64,000 nucleotides of DNA. Source: Cryptomeria japonica. Lineage: Eukaryota; Streptophyta; Pinopsida; Cupressales; Cupressaceae. The stretch is from positions 474,146,008-474,210,007 of the forward strand of contig NC_081405.1 in assembly GCF_030272615.1 (NCBI RefSeq), given 5' to 3'. Within the stretch, counting starts at the first letter, position 1. Each line of letters starts with the position of its first letter. The notes under the pieces were generated by a model. That model did not search any database. It was given only the letters and a program-made list of their open reading frames with translations, and was not told the DNA's origin. Positions 1-10,969 of this stretch are shown here, one piece after another. The position numbers and the translations under genes were made by a program.

Positions 1-1840
1 TGTCTTTCATACCTCTTTCACATACTTAGACTATGTGATGAAAATACCACTCTTCATTTTTTGTATTTGCAAGCCTATGAAATTTTATATCTCTCCCTAG
101 AGACATTTCAAACTCACTTTTCATTTCATTTGCAAATTCATTTCTCATTTCATCATTTCCTCCAAATATAATATCATCTACAAACACTTCATTAACTAGT
201 ATCTTATCTCCTTCGGATTTGAGATATATGTTGCTATCTTCATTGGTTCTTTGAAAACCTATCTTCATTAGGTGTGAATGAATTCTTTCATACTATAGCG
301 CCTTATGCAATTTTCTTACCATGTCTTTTTCATCAGTCAAAGCATAACCATCTAGTTCCTTAATGTATACTTCTTCTTCCAGTATTCCATTCAAAAATGT
401 TGACTTCACATCCATCTGATATAGTTTGAATCCCTTATGTGTTGCCAATGCAAGTAAAGTCCCAACAACTTTCAGTCTAGCAACCGGTGCAAAATTGTCA
501 CCATAATCTTCTCCTTCTTTTTGTCCATAAACTTTGCAAACCAATCTAGCTTTGTTTTAGACTATTACACCATCTTCATTCAGCTTGTTCCTGAATACCC
601 ACTTAGTACCTATCACATTTTTATTTACTGGTCTAGGTAGTAGGGTCCATGTATTGTTCTTCTCAATTTGATCAAGCTCCTCCTCCATAGATTTAATCTA
701 ATGATCATCTCCAAATGCTTCCTTAGCAGTTCTAGGCTCAATAGTGGAGATCATGCAATAATTCTCTCTAATTCTTCTTCTGGTTAATACTCCAACATCC
801 TTATCTCCAATAATCTGGTCAAGATTGTGATTGAGTCTCACAAACCTCAGAATAATATGATCATTATCTTCAGGTTCTTCTTCTTTATTATCATCATCTT
901 CTTCTAAATCTACCTATTCTGGTTGAATTGGTACAACAACATTCTCTTTACTAGTTTCAGGTTTCACCGGTTCTGGTTCCAAAAATAAAATGCAAGGATC
1001 TTCATCCTTTTTCTCCACACTGGTTTCCCCTGATACTTCAAGATACTTGTCCACTCAAACATCAATACTCTCAATGATTCTCTATGTCTAGTTGTTATAA
1101 TATTTGCAGGCCTTTCTCTTGGTGGAGTAACCAAGAAATATACCTTCATCACTCTTAGCCTCAAACTTACTAACATAGTCACCTCTCTTAATAAAATATT
1201 TTCTACCAAATATCTTAAAATAACTTCCATTAGGTGATCTACCATACCATTATTCATAAGGAGTCTTACCCTTACCTCTTTTTACCAAAATCTGGTTCAT
1301 AGTGTAGACAACTATGCTGACAGCTTCTCTTTAGAAATTTTTCGCTACACCTCCTTGTATCAACATCATTCTAACAGCTTCAACAACTGACTGGTTGTTC
1401 CTCTCTACAATACCATTCTATTGTGGTGTCCTCAGTGCATAAATTTGTCATTTGATACCATTTTCTTCACAATATCTAGTGAATTCCACCAAAGTAAATT
1501 CACCACCTTGATCAGTTCTCATACACTTTATCTTCTTACCACTCTCTTTTTCAGCTAAGGCCCTGAATGCCTTGAATTTACTAAATGCTTCTATTTTATC
1601 CTTCAAGAATGTGACCCACATCATTCTTGAGCAATCATCAGTGAAGATCATAAAATATCTATCACCTTGAATAATTTTAGTGCTTATTGGTCCACAAAGA
1701 TTTGTATGAACCAAATCTAACAGATGTTTCACTGAAAAGGATTTTCTCTTAAAAGTTGAGGATGTCATCTTTCCCAACTGACATTCCTTACATAGAGCAT
1801 TAACAGGTTTGTCCAACTAAGGCAAACCTCTCACTATCTT
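1..1840 (-). pseudogene. Copia integrase and reverse transcriptase (element C)
   Basis: Integrase core is at 1448-1835. The zinc-binding tail CKECQLGK is followed by FTDDCSR (first Asp), MRTDQGGEF (second Asp) and NGIVERN (Glu), so the DDE residues are readable. The C-terminal integrase region follows at about 1100-1260 (WYGRSPNGS, FGRKYF, GIFLGY), with a stop in PYE*WYG. An acidic linker (780-1000) leads to RT: ENYCMISTIEP, WTLLPRP, KWVFRNKLNEDG, then QMDVKSTFLNG (415-450) and the active site FVDDIIFGG (about 160-190). Stops and frameshifts break it into pieces, for example near 555 and 290. RNase H would lie left of base 1. The family is clear; the lineage within copia was not assigned. Confidence 0.88.
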
Positions 1841-1845
1841 GGACT

Positions 1846-3021
1846 TGATGAATACTAAGAGGGGGGGTGAATTAGTATACCAAAAATTACTGAAATCAAA
1901 CTCTTAAATAGTTTAACAGATAACCGGTAAAATAAGTTCACTAATAAATTGGTTAAGATAAATGCAAACCAAATAGAAAACAAATCATTCACCCACAAGA
2001 GCACAATCACCATAACACAAGATATTTGATGTGGAAACCCAAATGGGAAAAACCACGGTGAGTAGAAACTCACAAGTAACTATCTACAGAATAGAAACCA
2101 GACCAGTTAAGGTCAGATCGATTAAGGTCATACAATGTTCTTCACCATAACAGATCCTATTAGGAATCTAGATCTCTCTTAAGAGATAAGTCCTATTAAA
2201 TACTACCTTGTTAGAGGATTTCAAATCCATAGTTGTGAATCACCTTGTTAGAGGATTTACAAAGGCTTTGTTGGGCCTACCTGGTTAAGGGTTTTAGACT
2301 TGTCGAAGATGTGAGTAATCAACAAGTGAGTGATCTAGCAAATAGAACAGTCTGCTTAATTAGATCCTTGATAGCTCATTTTTAATGCATTTCAGCATTA
2401 CTTCAATCTTCAATAACTCCACACTCAGACTCTTTACATAGACCTAATCTTCTCTTCAATGATCGCACATAACCTTTTCTATCACACACCTCTCATACAT
2501 CATACATGCAAACCCTAGACATGATGTCCTTATAAAGAAATCTGATTTCATGTTGGTCCAATAGGATTAGACTACAAGTTCCTAGGTTCAGTGCATCTAG
2601 ACACATTTGGAAACACGACACAAAATCACCGCTTAAGTGTCGGTGGATGATAACTCATCACACATTACATAAATACTGGTTGGTAACTCATCACAGAGTA
2701 ATACCAGTTAATACAATATACCGATTACTAGTTTGTCAATAATGAAGACTGGTAGATCAAAGTGTTCCACTCAAAAGTTAACTACCACTTGGGTCCTTTG
2801 TACCGCTTGTGATCCTCGAACCGCTTGAGGTCTCCATACCGCTTGAGTTCTTCAGTCAATATGTGACCGGTAAACATCTTCTGCAAAATACCGATAGTGT
2901 AAAGACTATACATACAATAATACACAATACCGGTTGGAACAATTACCAATTGAGCATAAATCATACATAAAGAAAGTGTGTGCCCATCAATGACAATAAA
3001 AAAATCATCAAAATGCCAACA
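1846..3021 (-). mobile_element. Solo LTR S of a copia element, with target duplication GGACT
   Basis: On the minus strand this 1,176-bp unit starts TGTTGGC and ends TTCATCA. It is flanked by GGACT at 1841-1845 and 3022-3026. No internal region is present, so this is a solo LTR left by recombination between two LTRs. It interrupts C between the HxxxH part of GAG-pre-integrase (LWHRKFCHINFDN) and the integrase zinc tail, and the codons on both sides join in frame without it. It shares landmarks with the other copia-type LTRs here: the CCACGGTTTTTCCC box (2031-2060 on the opposite strand), the G-run near its 3' end (1858-1868) and two GTAACTCATCAC-type motifs (2650-2661, 2683-2694). Confidence 0.93.
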
Positions 3022-3893
3022 GGACTTACTCACTTTAACAATGTTATCAAAATTTATATGACAAAATTTCCTATGCCAAAGGCAACTATCATCTACTTTA
3101 GCAATTAAATAGTTGTTGACTTTAGGATTCAAGTGAAACAGGTTACCTTTAGTCTCTTTTCCAATTGCAATCAGTTCACCTTTTCTCCCATAGATTTTGC
3201 AAAAACCATTCTTAAACTCCAATGGATATCCTCTGTTACTGAGTTGAGCAACACTCAAAAGATTGTGCATTAGTCCTTCAACCCAGTAGACATCATTTGC
3301 ATTTCTCTCCCATTAAGAGAAATAGTTACCTTACCTTTTACCATGCAGGGTGAGTCATTACCAAATCTCACAACTCTGCCATCAAATTCCTTCAAAGAAA
3401 GAAATTTGCTCCGATCACTGGTCATGTGATGTTAACAACCACTATCAATGATCCAATCATCAAAATTATCAATGCAAGAAACTAATGCCTTCTGATTAGA
3501 TGTATCCTCTTTAATGGCTACAAAAACAATATCTTCATTAGCATCACCCTCAGATTCCTCATCACTGATACCACCATCAATTTCAATAAGACAATCTCTT
3601 TTTCCTTTTCCCTTGTACTTTTTGAACTTCTCTCGTTTGAGCTCATTATCACCATTAGGAAAATTGCAATGTGTCCAATATTGTTGCATACAAAACATTT
3701 CAAAGGTAATTTATCTCTATATTTTCTAGTACCTCTGGGCAACCGCTTTGCCAACAATGCTTCAAGCTCAACCAAACTATCTTCATCATCTTCTCTATTG
3801 GATATAGATTCATAATTGTGACTCAAATCTCTACTTTTCCTCATAGATGGGTTAGAAACTGAAGCTTTAAATGCATATTCAAATTTCTGAATA
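3022..3893 (-). pseudogene. Copia gag zinc knuckle, protease and GAG-pre-integrase (element C)
   Basis: From right to left: the end of gag with an acidic stretch (REDDEDSLVELEALLAKRL), then a zinc knuckle starting CFVCNNIGHIA near 3690, whose last Cys is lost after a frameshift. A K/R-rich linker follows. The retropepsin-like protease has the active site WIIDSGC (about 3430-3450) followed by HHMTSDRSKF. GAG-pre-integrase has HNLLSVAQLSNRG and LWHRKFCHI (3050-3270). A stop follows the protease DSGC and a frameshift lies near 3305. The upstream end meets element X at 3894-3898 and the downstream end meets solo LTR S. Domain identities are typical of plant copia polyproteins. Confidence 0.87.
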
Positions 3894-3898
3894 CTACC

Positions 3899-4988
3899 TG
3901 TTTCTATGCCTGAATTTCATGAATGTATTAAGTTAATTAGCAAATAAGAATGAATCACCAATTCTCAACTAATTAACAAACATCAAACATAATCAATGAA
4001 AATCAATAATAGAGAAATGCATTCAAATAGAAACTCCCTCATTCTGCATCTTTTCTTCCATTGTGCTTCTCCAATTTCCATGGTTGGTGGCTCTCAGGTA
4101 TTGCACCAATTTCCTGCATACAAATACTTTGAAGACTTTGATATTGTGATTCTAAAAAAGCTAGATTGAAATGATGAAAAGAGGTTGAATTTATAGATTT
4201 TCAACACAAAGGAGGTGAGAAATAGAACTCAAGTGTTGATTGATAGACAACTGAAATTGATTGATCAGTGAACTCAATTGATTGATTTGTTAACTGAATT
4301 GATTGAGGAGTGAACTGAACAGATTGAAGAGTGAATTGAATAGATGGATTAGTCAACTCACTTGATTGACTAGTGAACTGAATTGATTTTGAGTTAAAAA
4401 GGATGATTGATGAGTTATCTGAGTACTGATTTGATCAATCAACTATGATTTTAGCATGTGTTGTAGGAATTTGAAATTGAATTTGATTTTTATTTTCAAT
4501 TTGGATTTGAATTTGGTCATCTGAATGCTGAAATGCACATGAAATTAATTGAAATTCACATTTGGGGAAAATGTGAATTTGGAAATATGAAATTAGATAA
4601 AATGATATGAAATTCGAATTTGGGGAAATATGAAATGAAATTAGATAGAATTAATTGGAATTATAATTTGGGAAATTGGAGGAATAAGTAATTAATTAGT
4701 TTAAACAATTTAAATAATATTCCTTAAACTTAGGAAATAGAATTAATTAATTAATAAAAATTATTTAACTAAGGAAATACCACAATTAACTAAATAATTG
4801 ATATTTAATTAATAATTGTGATATGGTTAACTGATTAAAATGATTTGAGAATAGAAATAGAAAAATTAGAAGTGTTGAAGGGCGATGATTAGAAGGAATA
4901 GTTAGTTTAATCAAATAATTAAAGAATTATTTATTTAAATAGATGAATAATTAGTGTAGAATTAATGAGACATTTTTAAGTGTCTACA
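3899..4988 (-). repeat. 3' LTR of element X
   Basis: It is a direct repeat of 32675-33771 and is AT-rich. Around 4230-4400 it holds an imperfect tandem array of about 20 bp related to TGAACTGAATTGATTGA, also present in the other LTR. The element-sense start is TGTAGACAC. No obvious coding potential. Confidence 0.92.
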
Positions 4989-5033
4989 TTTTCCCCTCTT
5001 TGAGACAATGTCGAAATGACGTTGTTTCAAAGA
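4989..5033 (-). promoter_or_regulatory. Polypurine tract and adjacent stem-loop of element X
   Basis: On the minus strand TCAAAGAGGGGAAAA (5003-4989) abuts the LTR start TGTAGACAC, as expected for the plus-strand primer. Element E has nearly the same tract and LTR start at 60691-60714. Just upstream, 5005-5031 can pair GAGACAATGTC with GACGTTGTTTC around a 5-base loop (9 of 11 pairs). Confidence 0.75.
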
Positions 5034-5964
5034 AAATGAAAAAAAAAACTGCCCCAGTGATGCTAGGGTATAATGCCCCCTCAAGAGATTGTTTGTGCAT
5101 TAAAGGCATGGATGATCTCTCTCTCGAAGAATGTTAGATGAGAGATGGAGGAAGGGTTAACTTGATGACAGGAATGAGTTTGATTAGAGAAATGAAACGA
5201 CTGAAGTGATTTGTACAAAGAGTTTTTTAGTGGCGATTCTTCGCCAATTGGTGAATTTCATGTGAATTGTCTAGGGCAAAATCGTGGTCAAATCGCCTAG
5301 AATTTTAGGGTTAACGGTGCATTGTAGAATCTAGCTTTGGCATTGACCACACATCGTCGATGTGCATGCCCATAATATTCACCTGAAATCACCTTGACAC
5401 AGGTATTAGATCACCTTCATTATTCACCAGCAATAGTAAAACGACCATGTACCCAGGACCTAATTCGCCAATGGTAAATTAAATGTTCATTGCATGCTTC
5501 GACCAAATTTGCCAATATCAATTAAAACATTATAAGCATTTGAGGACCCATTGGGCCATTTCACCCCGCTTAAATTAAATTTTCATTGCACACCCGCGCA
5601 ATTTGTCAAAAATGCAATTAAATTAAATGTTTATTGGCAATTACGATGCCCGGGCCCCGCGCAATTTGCCAAAAATGCAATCATGGATTTCTATAAATAC
5701 ACTCTTTCTTACAATTTGTTCATGTCTGATTAGTAAATTGGGAGCTCTCGAGTCTCAATTCGCATTCCGTAAATTGAGTTGGAAAGTTGAAGTTAATTCA
5801 CATTGTAGGGTGGAGGGCCAGAGTTACAATCCTGCAACACAGGCCCAGGCATTCCTGATTCTTGATTCAGAGAATTGAGAAGGCATAAAGGTGAGTAATC
5901 ATTTCTTCATACTTGATAGTATTAGTTTTAACTTTTAATTCGTAGTGAGAGGTCAAGACTCAAG
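5034..5964 (+). promoter_or_regulatory. Promoter-like and 5' untranslated region of the hAT reading frame
   Basis: No ORF of note is seen here. A TATA-like CTATAAATA at 5690-5698 precedes the hAT frame by about 270 bp. Upstream is a cluster of TTCGCCAAT/TTTGCCAA words, including a near-duplicated GCAATTTGYCAAAAATGCAA at 5600-5619 and 5660-5679. A possible short 5' intron begins at GTGAGT (5891) and ends at TTCGTAG (5945). At 55 bp it is shorter than most plant introns, so this is tentative. I looked for hAT terminal inverted repeats here and found none I could defend. Confidence 0.4.
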
Positions 5965-8802
5965 ATGTCACAGTCAGACATGGGTGAGACTCCTCAGGGT
6001 GGTGAAGGGATTGAGATGTCACACAAGGGTGAGACTGAGACTCCTCAGGGTGGTGAAGGGATTGAGATGTCAGAAAAGGGTAAGACTCCTTAGGACGGTG
6101 AAACTGAAGGGATTGAGAGGGTATCAAAATGCCCAAAACTTAAACTTAAAGATACTACCATAAAGTCTTTCTTTGGAATTGGCAAAGTTTCTAGTCCATC
6201 AACTTTTGTAGTTGCAGAAGCCATTCACAGTAGCTCACCACCACCACAAGGTGGGATTGTCATTGAGTTAAATGCATCAAATGAAGATGGCAATATCGAC
6301 ATGACAAAAGATGTTGTAAGGGATACACACAATGAGGTAATTCACTCGGATGCAAATGCTAGTACTGAAGATGATGTTGGTAGGAAGAAAAGAAAAAGGA
6401 AAGTAAAACTAAGGTGAGAGTGGGAGATGAAAAGGAGTTTTAAGATTGATTGGGTAGCAAAGTACCCATTCATTGAACCGGTCCCAAACAATGAAGAACA
6501 ACCAATAGAATGTAGGTGTAAGATTTTTAGCTGGAAAACAAAAAGAGAGAAGAAGATGCAGCTAAAGCTTGACACCATAGAAAAGCATATTGGTAAGGTT
6601 TATGAAAAACAGATCATAGACAGAAAGGAAACACGAGTAGTAAGATGGAAATCAAAGGAAGAATGTCTTCATGTTAAGTATGTCGCACAATATGAAGAGC
6701 ATAACCACAAAATGATAGTGATTGGTAATAGTGGATTTGGAAATACAATCAAGGCTGGGCTTGAACATGCATTCAAAGATGCAAACCTAGCAAAGACTGT
6801 TCAGATGAGTGCTATTTTTCATATTATGTCGAGAGGGCGTCCTATGAAAGATTTCCCAGAATTTAGTAATTTATTATCTTTTTTGAATGTTCCTCACTAT
6901 CCTATATCACACTGGTCAATAAATTCTGGATGGGAAATGGCAAACTGTCTCGCTGAGGTGGAAAAGCAAAATTTACAAGAGAGTGTAAAAGAGTCAAATT
7001 TCATTTCATTATCCATAGATGAAGTTACTGTGATAGATAACATTGCTTGGGTTTGTATGCATGTGTATACTATAAAAGAACATGTCCACCGAGCTCATCT
7101 ACTCTATGTTCGTAAAATGAGGGGCAATTCAACAACAGAAAATTTATATTTGGAAGTTAAGAAAGCTTTGAATGAAATTGCTAGTATGGATGACTTGACA
7201 ATTGCCAAGAAGTTGGTGTGTGTTGGAGCTGATGGAGCTGCAGTAATGCAAGGTCAAAGGACCGGTCTTTGCACAAGATTACAAACTAGTATTGCACCAT
7301 ACATGGTTAGCATTCACTGCATGGCCCATCAAATGAATTTAGCATATAGAATTGTAAGCAATTTCCCTACAGTGTAAAAAGTTGAAGATCTGGTCCATTA
7401 GATCCACTCATACTTCTGCTGAAGTCCTAAATGTTTTGCAGAATTTTAGATTTTTGCTGAGGGAGTAACATGAGGTAACAAGCTTCTTAGGGATGTTGAG
7501 ACTAGATGGATCTCCTTGCATGGACCAGCGGAATGAGTTCTAACAGAATATCAATCCTTGATCGGTCTAATGTATGAGCAATGCCTCACAGTAGGCAAAG
7601 CTCCTGATCTCTTACATAAGTTAAGTGATATAGAGACTCTGTTAACTTTAGCTAGTCTTCTCCCCATGCTAGATTCAATGAACAAACTTGTTAAGAAAGC
7701 CCAAGATAGAACTACGTATATCAATGAGTATAGCACTCTACGTAAAATGACATGCTTGAGCCTGGATGGTCTATATTCAGATCTAACAGGGCGAAGCCCA
7801 AATTTTTTTAGGTGGCAGATAATTAGAGATTTGAATCATGCTGAAATTTTTTACATTTCAATACCAAAAATGAGCTATGTGTGTTTGTAAAAGGATTTCA
7901 AATACCAATGCACCAATCTAAGATAGGCAAGCGAGGCAGAGCACTACCAGTTAAAAAGGAAGATTTTGACAGGATTTTTAAATCTGTTAGTGATAATTTG
8001 AAGTCTATTGCATATAAACTTTCAACTGAGATTCATGAAAGATTCCCTCGAGAAGAAATACTTGAAGCCATGGGTTGTGGGTATCCTCAATTTTGGCATT
8101 CAATCGGAGATAATCCAAATGATGCAAAGATGTATCATTAAAAACTAGAGGAATTGATATTGACATTTTCAAAAGATGCATATTGCAATGGACAGCCAAT
8201 AGAAGGAATTTTAAATTCAGATCATTTTAGAAAACAATGCAAACAGTTTGTATTGGTTATGAAATAGCAGTTGGTTAACTTGGAGAATCCATTTGAACCT
8301 GGATCAATCAAAAGGCTTTGGAAAAGGATAGATCAAAGTGAAGCATTGCGTATTGTAATACCAGAATACTTGAAACTTGTTGATTTATGTCAAACAATAT
8401 ATTGGGGTTAGTGAAAGATGAGAGAGTTTTTAGTGCATTAGGGCTTTTGAAATCAAAGATCAAAACAAATTAGACAAGAATTTGGAAACTTGCTTGAGGT
8501 TGTTTGTAACCCAGTATAATGTTAGAGATTTTCCATATGATAGGGCACTAGCAATCTGGAATTCCATGCATGAAAGACAAGGGGTGTGCAACACTTTAAA
8601 AGCTGGTGGTGTTACTGCTAGTGCTAGTGGTGAGACAAATGAATATGATGGATTTCAGACTCAAAGTCAGCATGAAGACGAAGAAATTTTTGAATACCCG
8701 ACTCAGAATGAAGATGAACCTGTTAGTACTTGTCAGTTTTTGGATCTTGAGTCCATTTGGGATATAGAAGCCTCAGACAATCAGACTGAGTCACTGAAGT
8801 GA
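5965..8802 (+). pseudogene. hAT-superfamily transposase-like reading frame, antisense to element X
   Basis: The ATG at 5965 opens a frame continuous with the body through two stops (6091-6093, 6415-6417). The N-terminus has a tandem ETPQGGEGIEM repeat, a TTIKSFFG stretch and a basic run RKKRKRKVK. A BED/TTF-like segment follows (about 6440-6600; IDWVAKYPF, ECRCKIFS). The central RNase-H-like part shows SLSIDEVT, GADGAAVMQGQRTG and SIHCMAHQMNLA. Past a stop at 7375 come LLRDVETRWISL and helical sequence. The C-terminus has the hAT dimerisation-like region ERVFSALGFLKSKIK and RLFVTQYNVRDF, then an acidic tail. It resembles the DUF4371/KIAA1586-type hAT proteins. At least five stops and two frameshifts make it dead. 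It is either a decayed hAT transposon inside X or antisense cargo of X. Confidence 0.8.
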
Positions 8803-9376
8803 ATTAGCAGTCAATTTATAGGTATTTATAATTATACTATAGTTCTTGAGTCATATTACAATTTCAATTTGCAAAATTGCAATACTATAGTTGTCATTGA
8901 TGATTTTTGATATTGTATTCCTTCAATTTGTGAATCAGAAGTAGAATGGATACTTATTTCATATTTTAAATTGTGAATTTGAATTATTACTAAACAATTG
9001 AATTATTAGTAAATTGGTATTTGGTTCCACATTATGTTGAACATGAAATGCAACAATTTGTGTCACAAGATCCATAAAATTATTTATATTGCATAACCGT
9101 TACTGCTAGAACCTTTCTACTGTTCTACAGTAAATGCTTAAAAATTTAAAATGATGTTCATGGCGAATAGGGTTTTGTGTTTTTTTTTTGTCTTAGTTGG
9201 CTAGTAAACCAAAGTTGTCGTGCGTTGAAAATCTGAGTTGTCCTCTATTTATTTGTCCATGTCATCGTCAAGTGTGGTCAAACTAGTTGGTCAGACATGT
9301 TTAATGTTTCATCTCTAACTCGCAAATAAATTTCATGTTTAACAATTTAAGTGGCGAGTTAGCGAGTGTTGGACCT
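8803..9376. other. AT-rich non-coding stretch downstream of the hAT frame
   Basis: No ORF, repeat pair or terminal inverted repeat could be supported. A T-run lies at 9180-9190. It probably holds the 3' untranslated part of the hAT unit and the start of the CGCGAG-rich field. Confidence 0.5.
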
Positions 9377-10907
9377 GTTGGTTTGGGTTTAAATCGCGAG
9401 GTCTCTTGTTTTTTGAGTGTTAGCATTTTATGTTAGTGAGGTGGAGATTGTTAATGAAATCACTTTGGTCATGAGTTTGCGACTGGGTGTGATTTTATGT
9501 TGTCACATGGTTGTGAGGTTTTCATGGTTAAGTCATTTTAATTTGCGATCATACGATGTAGTTTGTATCGCAGCTTAGTTGGTTTCATCGCTTGCTCGTA
9601 GGTTTTGAAGTTGTTTAACATTTTAAGTTGTGATCTAGTGATAGGTAAGTTTTGCTCTGATTTTGTGGTCATCGCATGCTCGCCGGTTTGTAAGTCTTAA
9701 GTCAAAAAGTGTTGCGAGCATGCGATGGCAGTTAAGTGCCTTGTTGTCGCGGGATCGCAAGGGTTTAAGTCAAGTTTCAAGTTGCGAGCTTGCGATGAAA
9801 TAAGTTATTTTGTTAGATTTGCAGTGGTCGCCAGCTCGCAGGTAAAGAAGGAATATTACAAATAATGTTGTGAGGTTGCGACTGAAGGGCTTGGTGAAGA
9901 TCAACGGCTATCGCTCACTCATGAGATTCTTTGAGGATTCGTAAAAGGGGTTGCGGGCTTGTGATTAAGAGGATTTGGTAGCATTGTCGCTAACTCACTG
10001 GTTCCTTTCCTAATTGTTATAACCAATTGAGAGTGTGTGATTAAAGATGGATATTGACACGTGGACTTGTTTGTCGAGTTCTGTAAAAGTTTTGAATGGA
10101 AATCGCAATCAAATGCCACAGTAGCTAGTTCATGCAAGTGTGGCAATTAATGAGACTTGACAGAAGTGACAACTTGCATGATCTAGCTGAGATTTTGACA
10201 TTTGTACAATTGCATTAATGATGGCGCCCATTCCCAAATACCATTTTATGTTACAAGGTTGCAACTGGATGTGATTTTATGTTATCGCAAGGTCGTGAGG
10301 TGTTCATGGTTAGGTCATTTTAATTTGCAATCATGCGATGGGGTTAAGTCGCTTGCTCGTAGGTTTTGAAGTTGTTTAGTTTGGGTCTGATTTTGTGGTC
10401 GTCGCATGCTCGCAGGTTTGTAAGTCTTAAGTCAAAAAGTGTTGTGAGCATGCGATGGTAGTTAAGTGTCTTCTTATCGTGGGATCGCAAGAGTTTAAGT
10501 CAAGTTAAGTTTCTAGTTACAAGCTTGTGATGAAATAAGTTATTTTGTTAGATCAATGGCTATCACTCACTCGCGAGATTCTTTGAAGATTCGTAAAAGA
10601 GATTGCGAGCTTGCGATTAAGAGGATTTGGCAGCATTGTCACTAACACATGGACTTGTTTGTCGGGTTCTATAAAAGTCTTGAATGCCAATCACCAATCA
10701 AATATAAGGGCATGAATTCAAATTTCACTCGAGCACTTCAATTTGAAGTTTGAAATAATGCCACAAACTGTAACTACTAGCTAGTTCATGCAAGTGTGGC
10801 AATTAATAAGACTTGAGAGTTGAGACTTGAGAGAAGTGACGACACCTAAATAGTAAACACCATAAATTGCATGATCGATCTGAGGTTTTGTATAATTGCA
10901 TTAATGC
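9377..10907 (+). repeat. CGCGAG-rich field with a direct duplication, upstream of U1
   Basis: Two diverged copies lie in tandem, 9478-10222 and 10257-10907. Both carry GTGATTTTATGTT, GGTCATTTTAATTTGC, GAGATTCTTTGA.GATTCG, ATTAAGAGGATTTGG, GCTAGTTCATGCAAGTG and TACAATTGCATTAATG in the same order. Both are dense in GCGAT, GCGAG and TCGC words with many CG-decay variants. A separate block at 9377-9495 recurs in direct orientation at 16721-16850. A TATA-like TATAAAAG at 10670-10677 in the second copy is TGTAAAAG in the first. Together these look like a duplicated promoter region for U1, by position only. Confidence 0.7.
10670..10677 (+). promoter_or_regulatory. TATA-box-like motif upstream of U1
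   Basis: TATAAAAG lies about 300 bp before the U1 start, with CCAATCACCAATC just downstream at about 10687-10700. It is a candidate only, because AT-rich DNA gives chance matches. Confidence 0.3.
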
Positions 10908-10969
10908 ATTCTATCTTTGAGGCAATCCAGTGAATTGAGCTTTGCAACAACGTTGGAGAATTCAAAGCG

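Noticed and set aside
5945-6163. Arg/Leu-rich 72-codon ORF
   Set aside because: It is a shadow frame of the repeat at the start of the hAT-like gene, whose frame continues for 2.8 kb.
5034-9376. Terminal inverted repeats of a hAT transposon
   Set aside because: I compared both flanks by eye and found only weak, inconsistent matches and no 8-bp duplication, so no ends are claimed.
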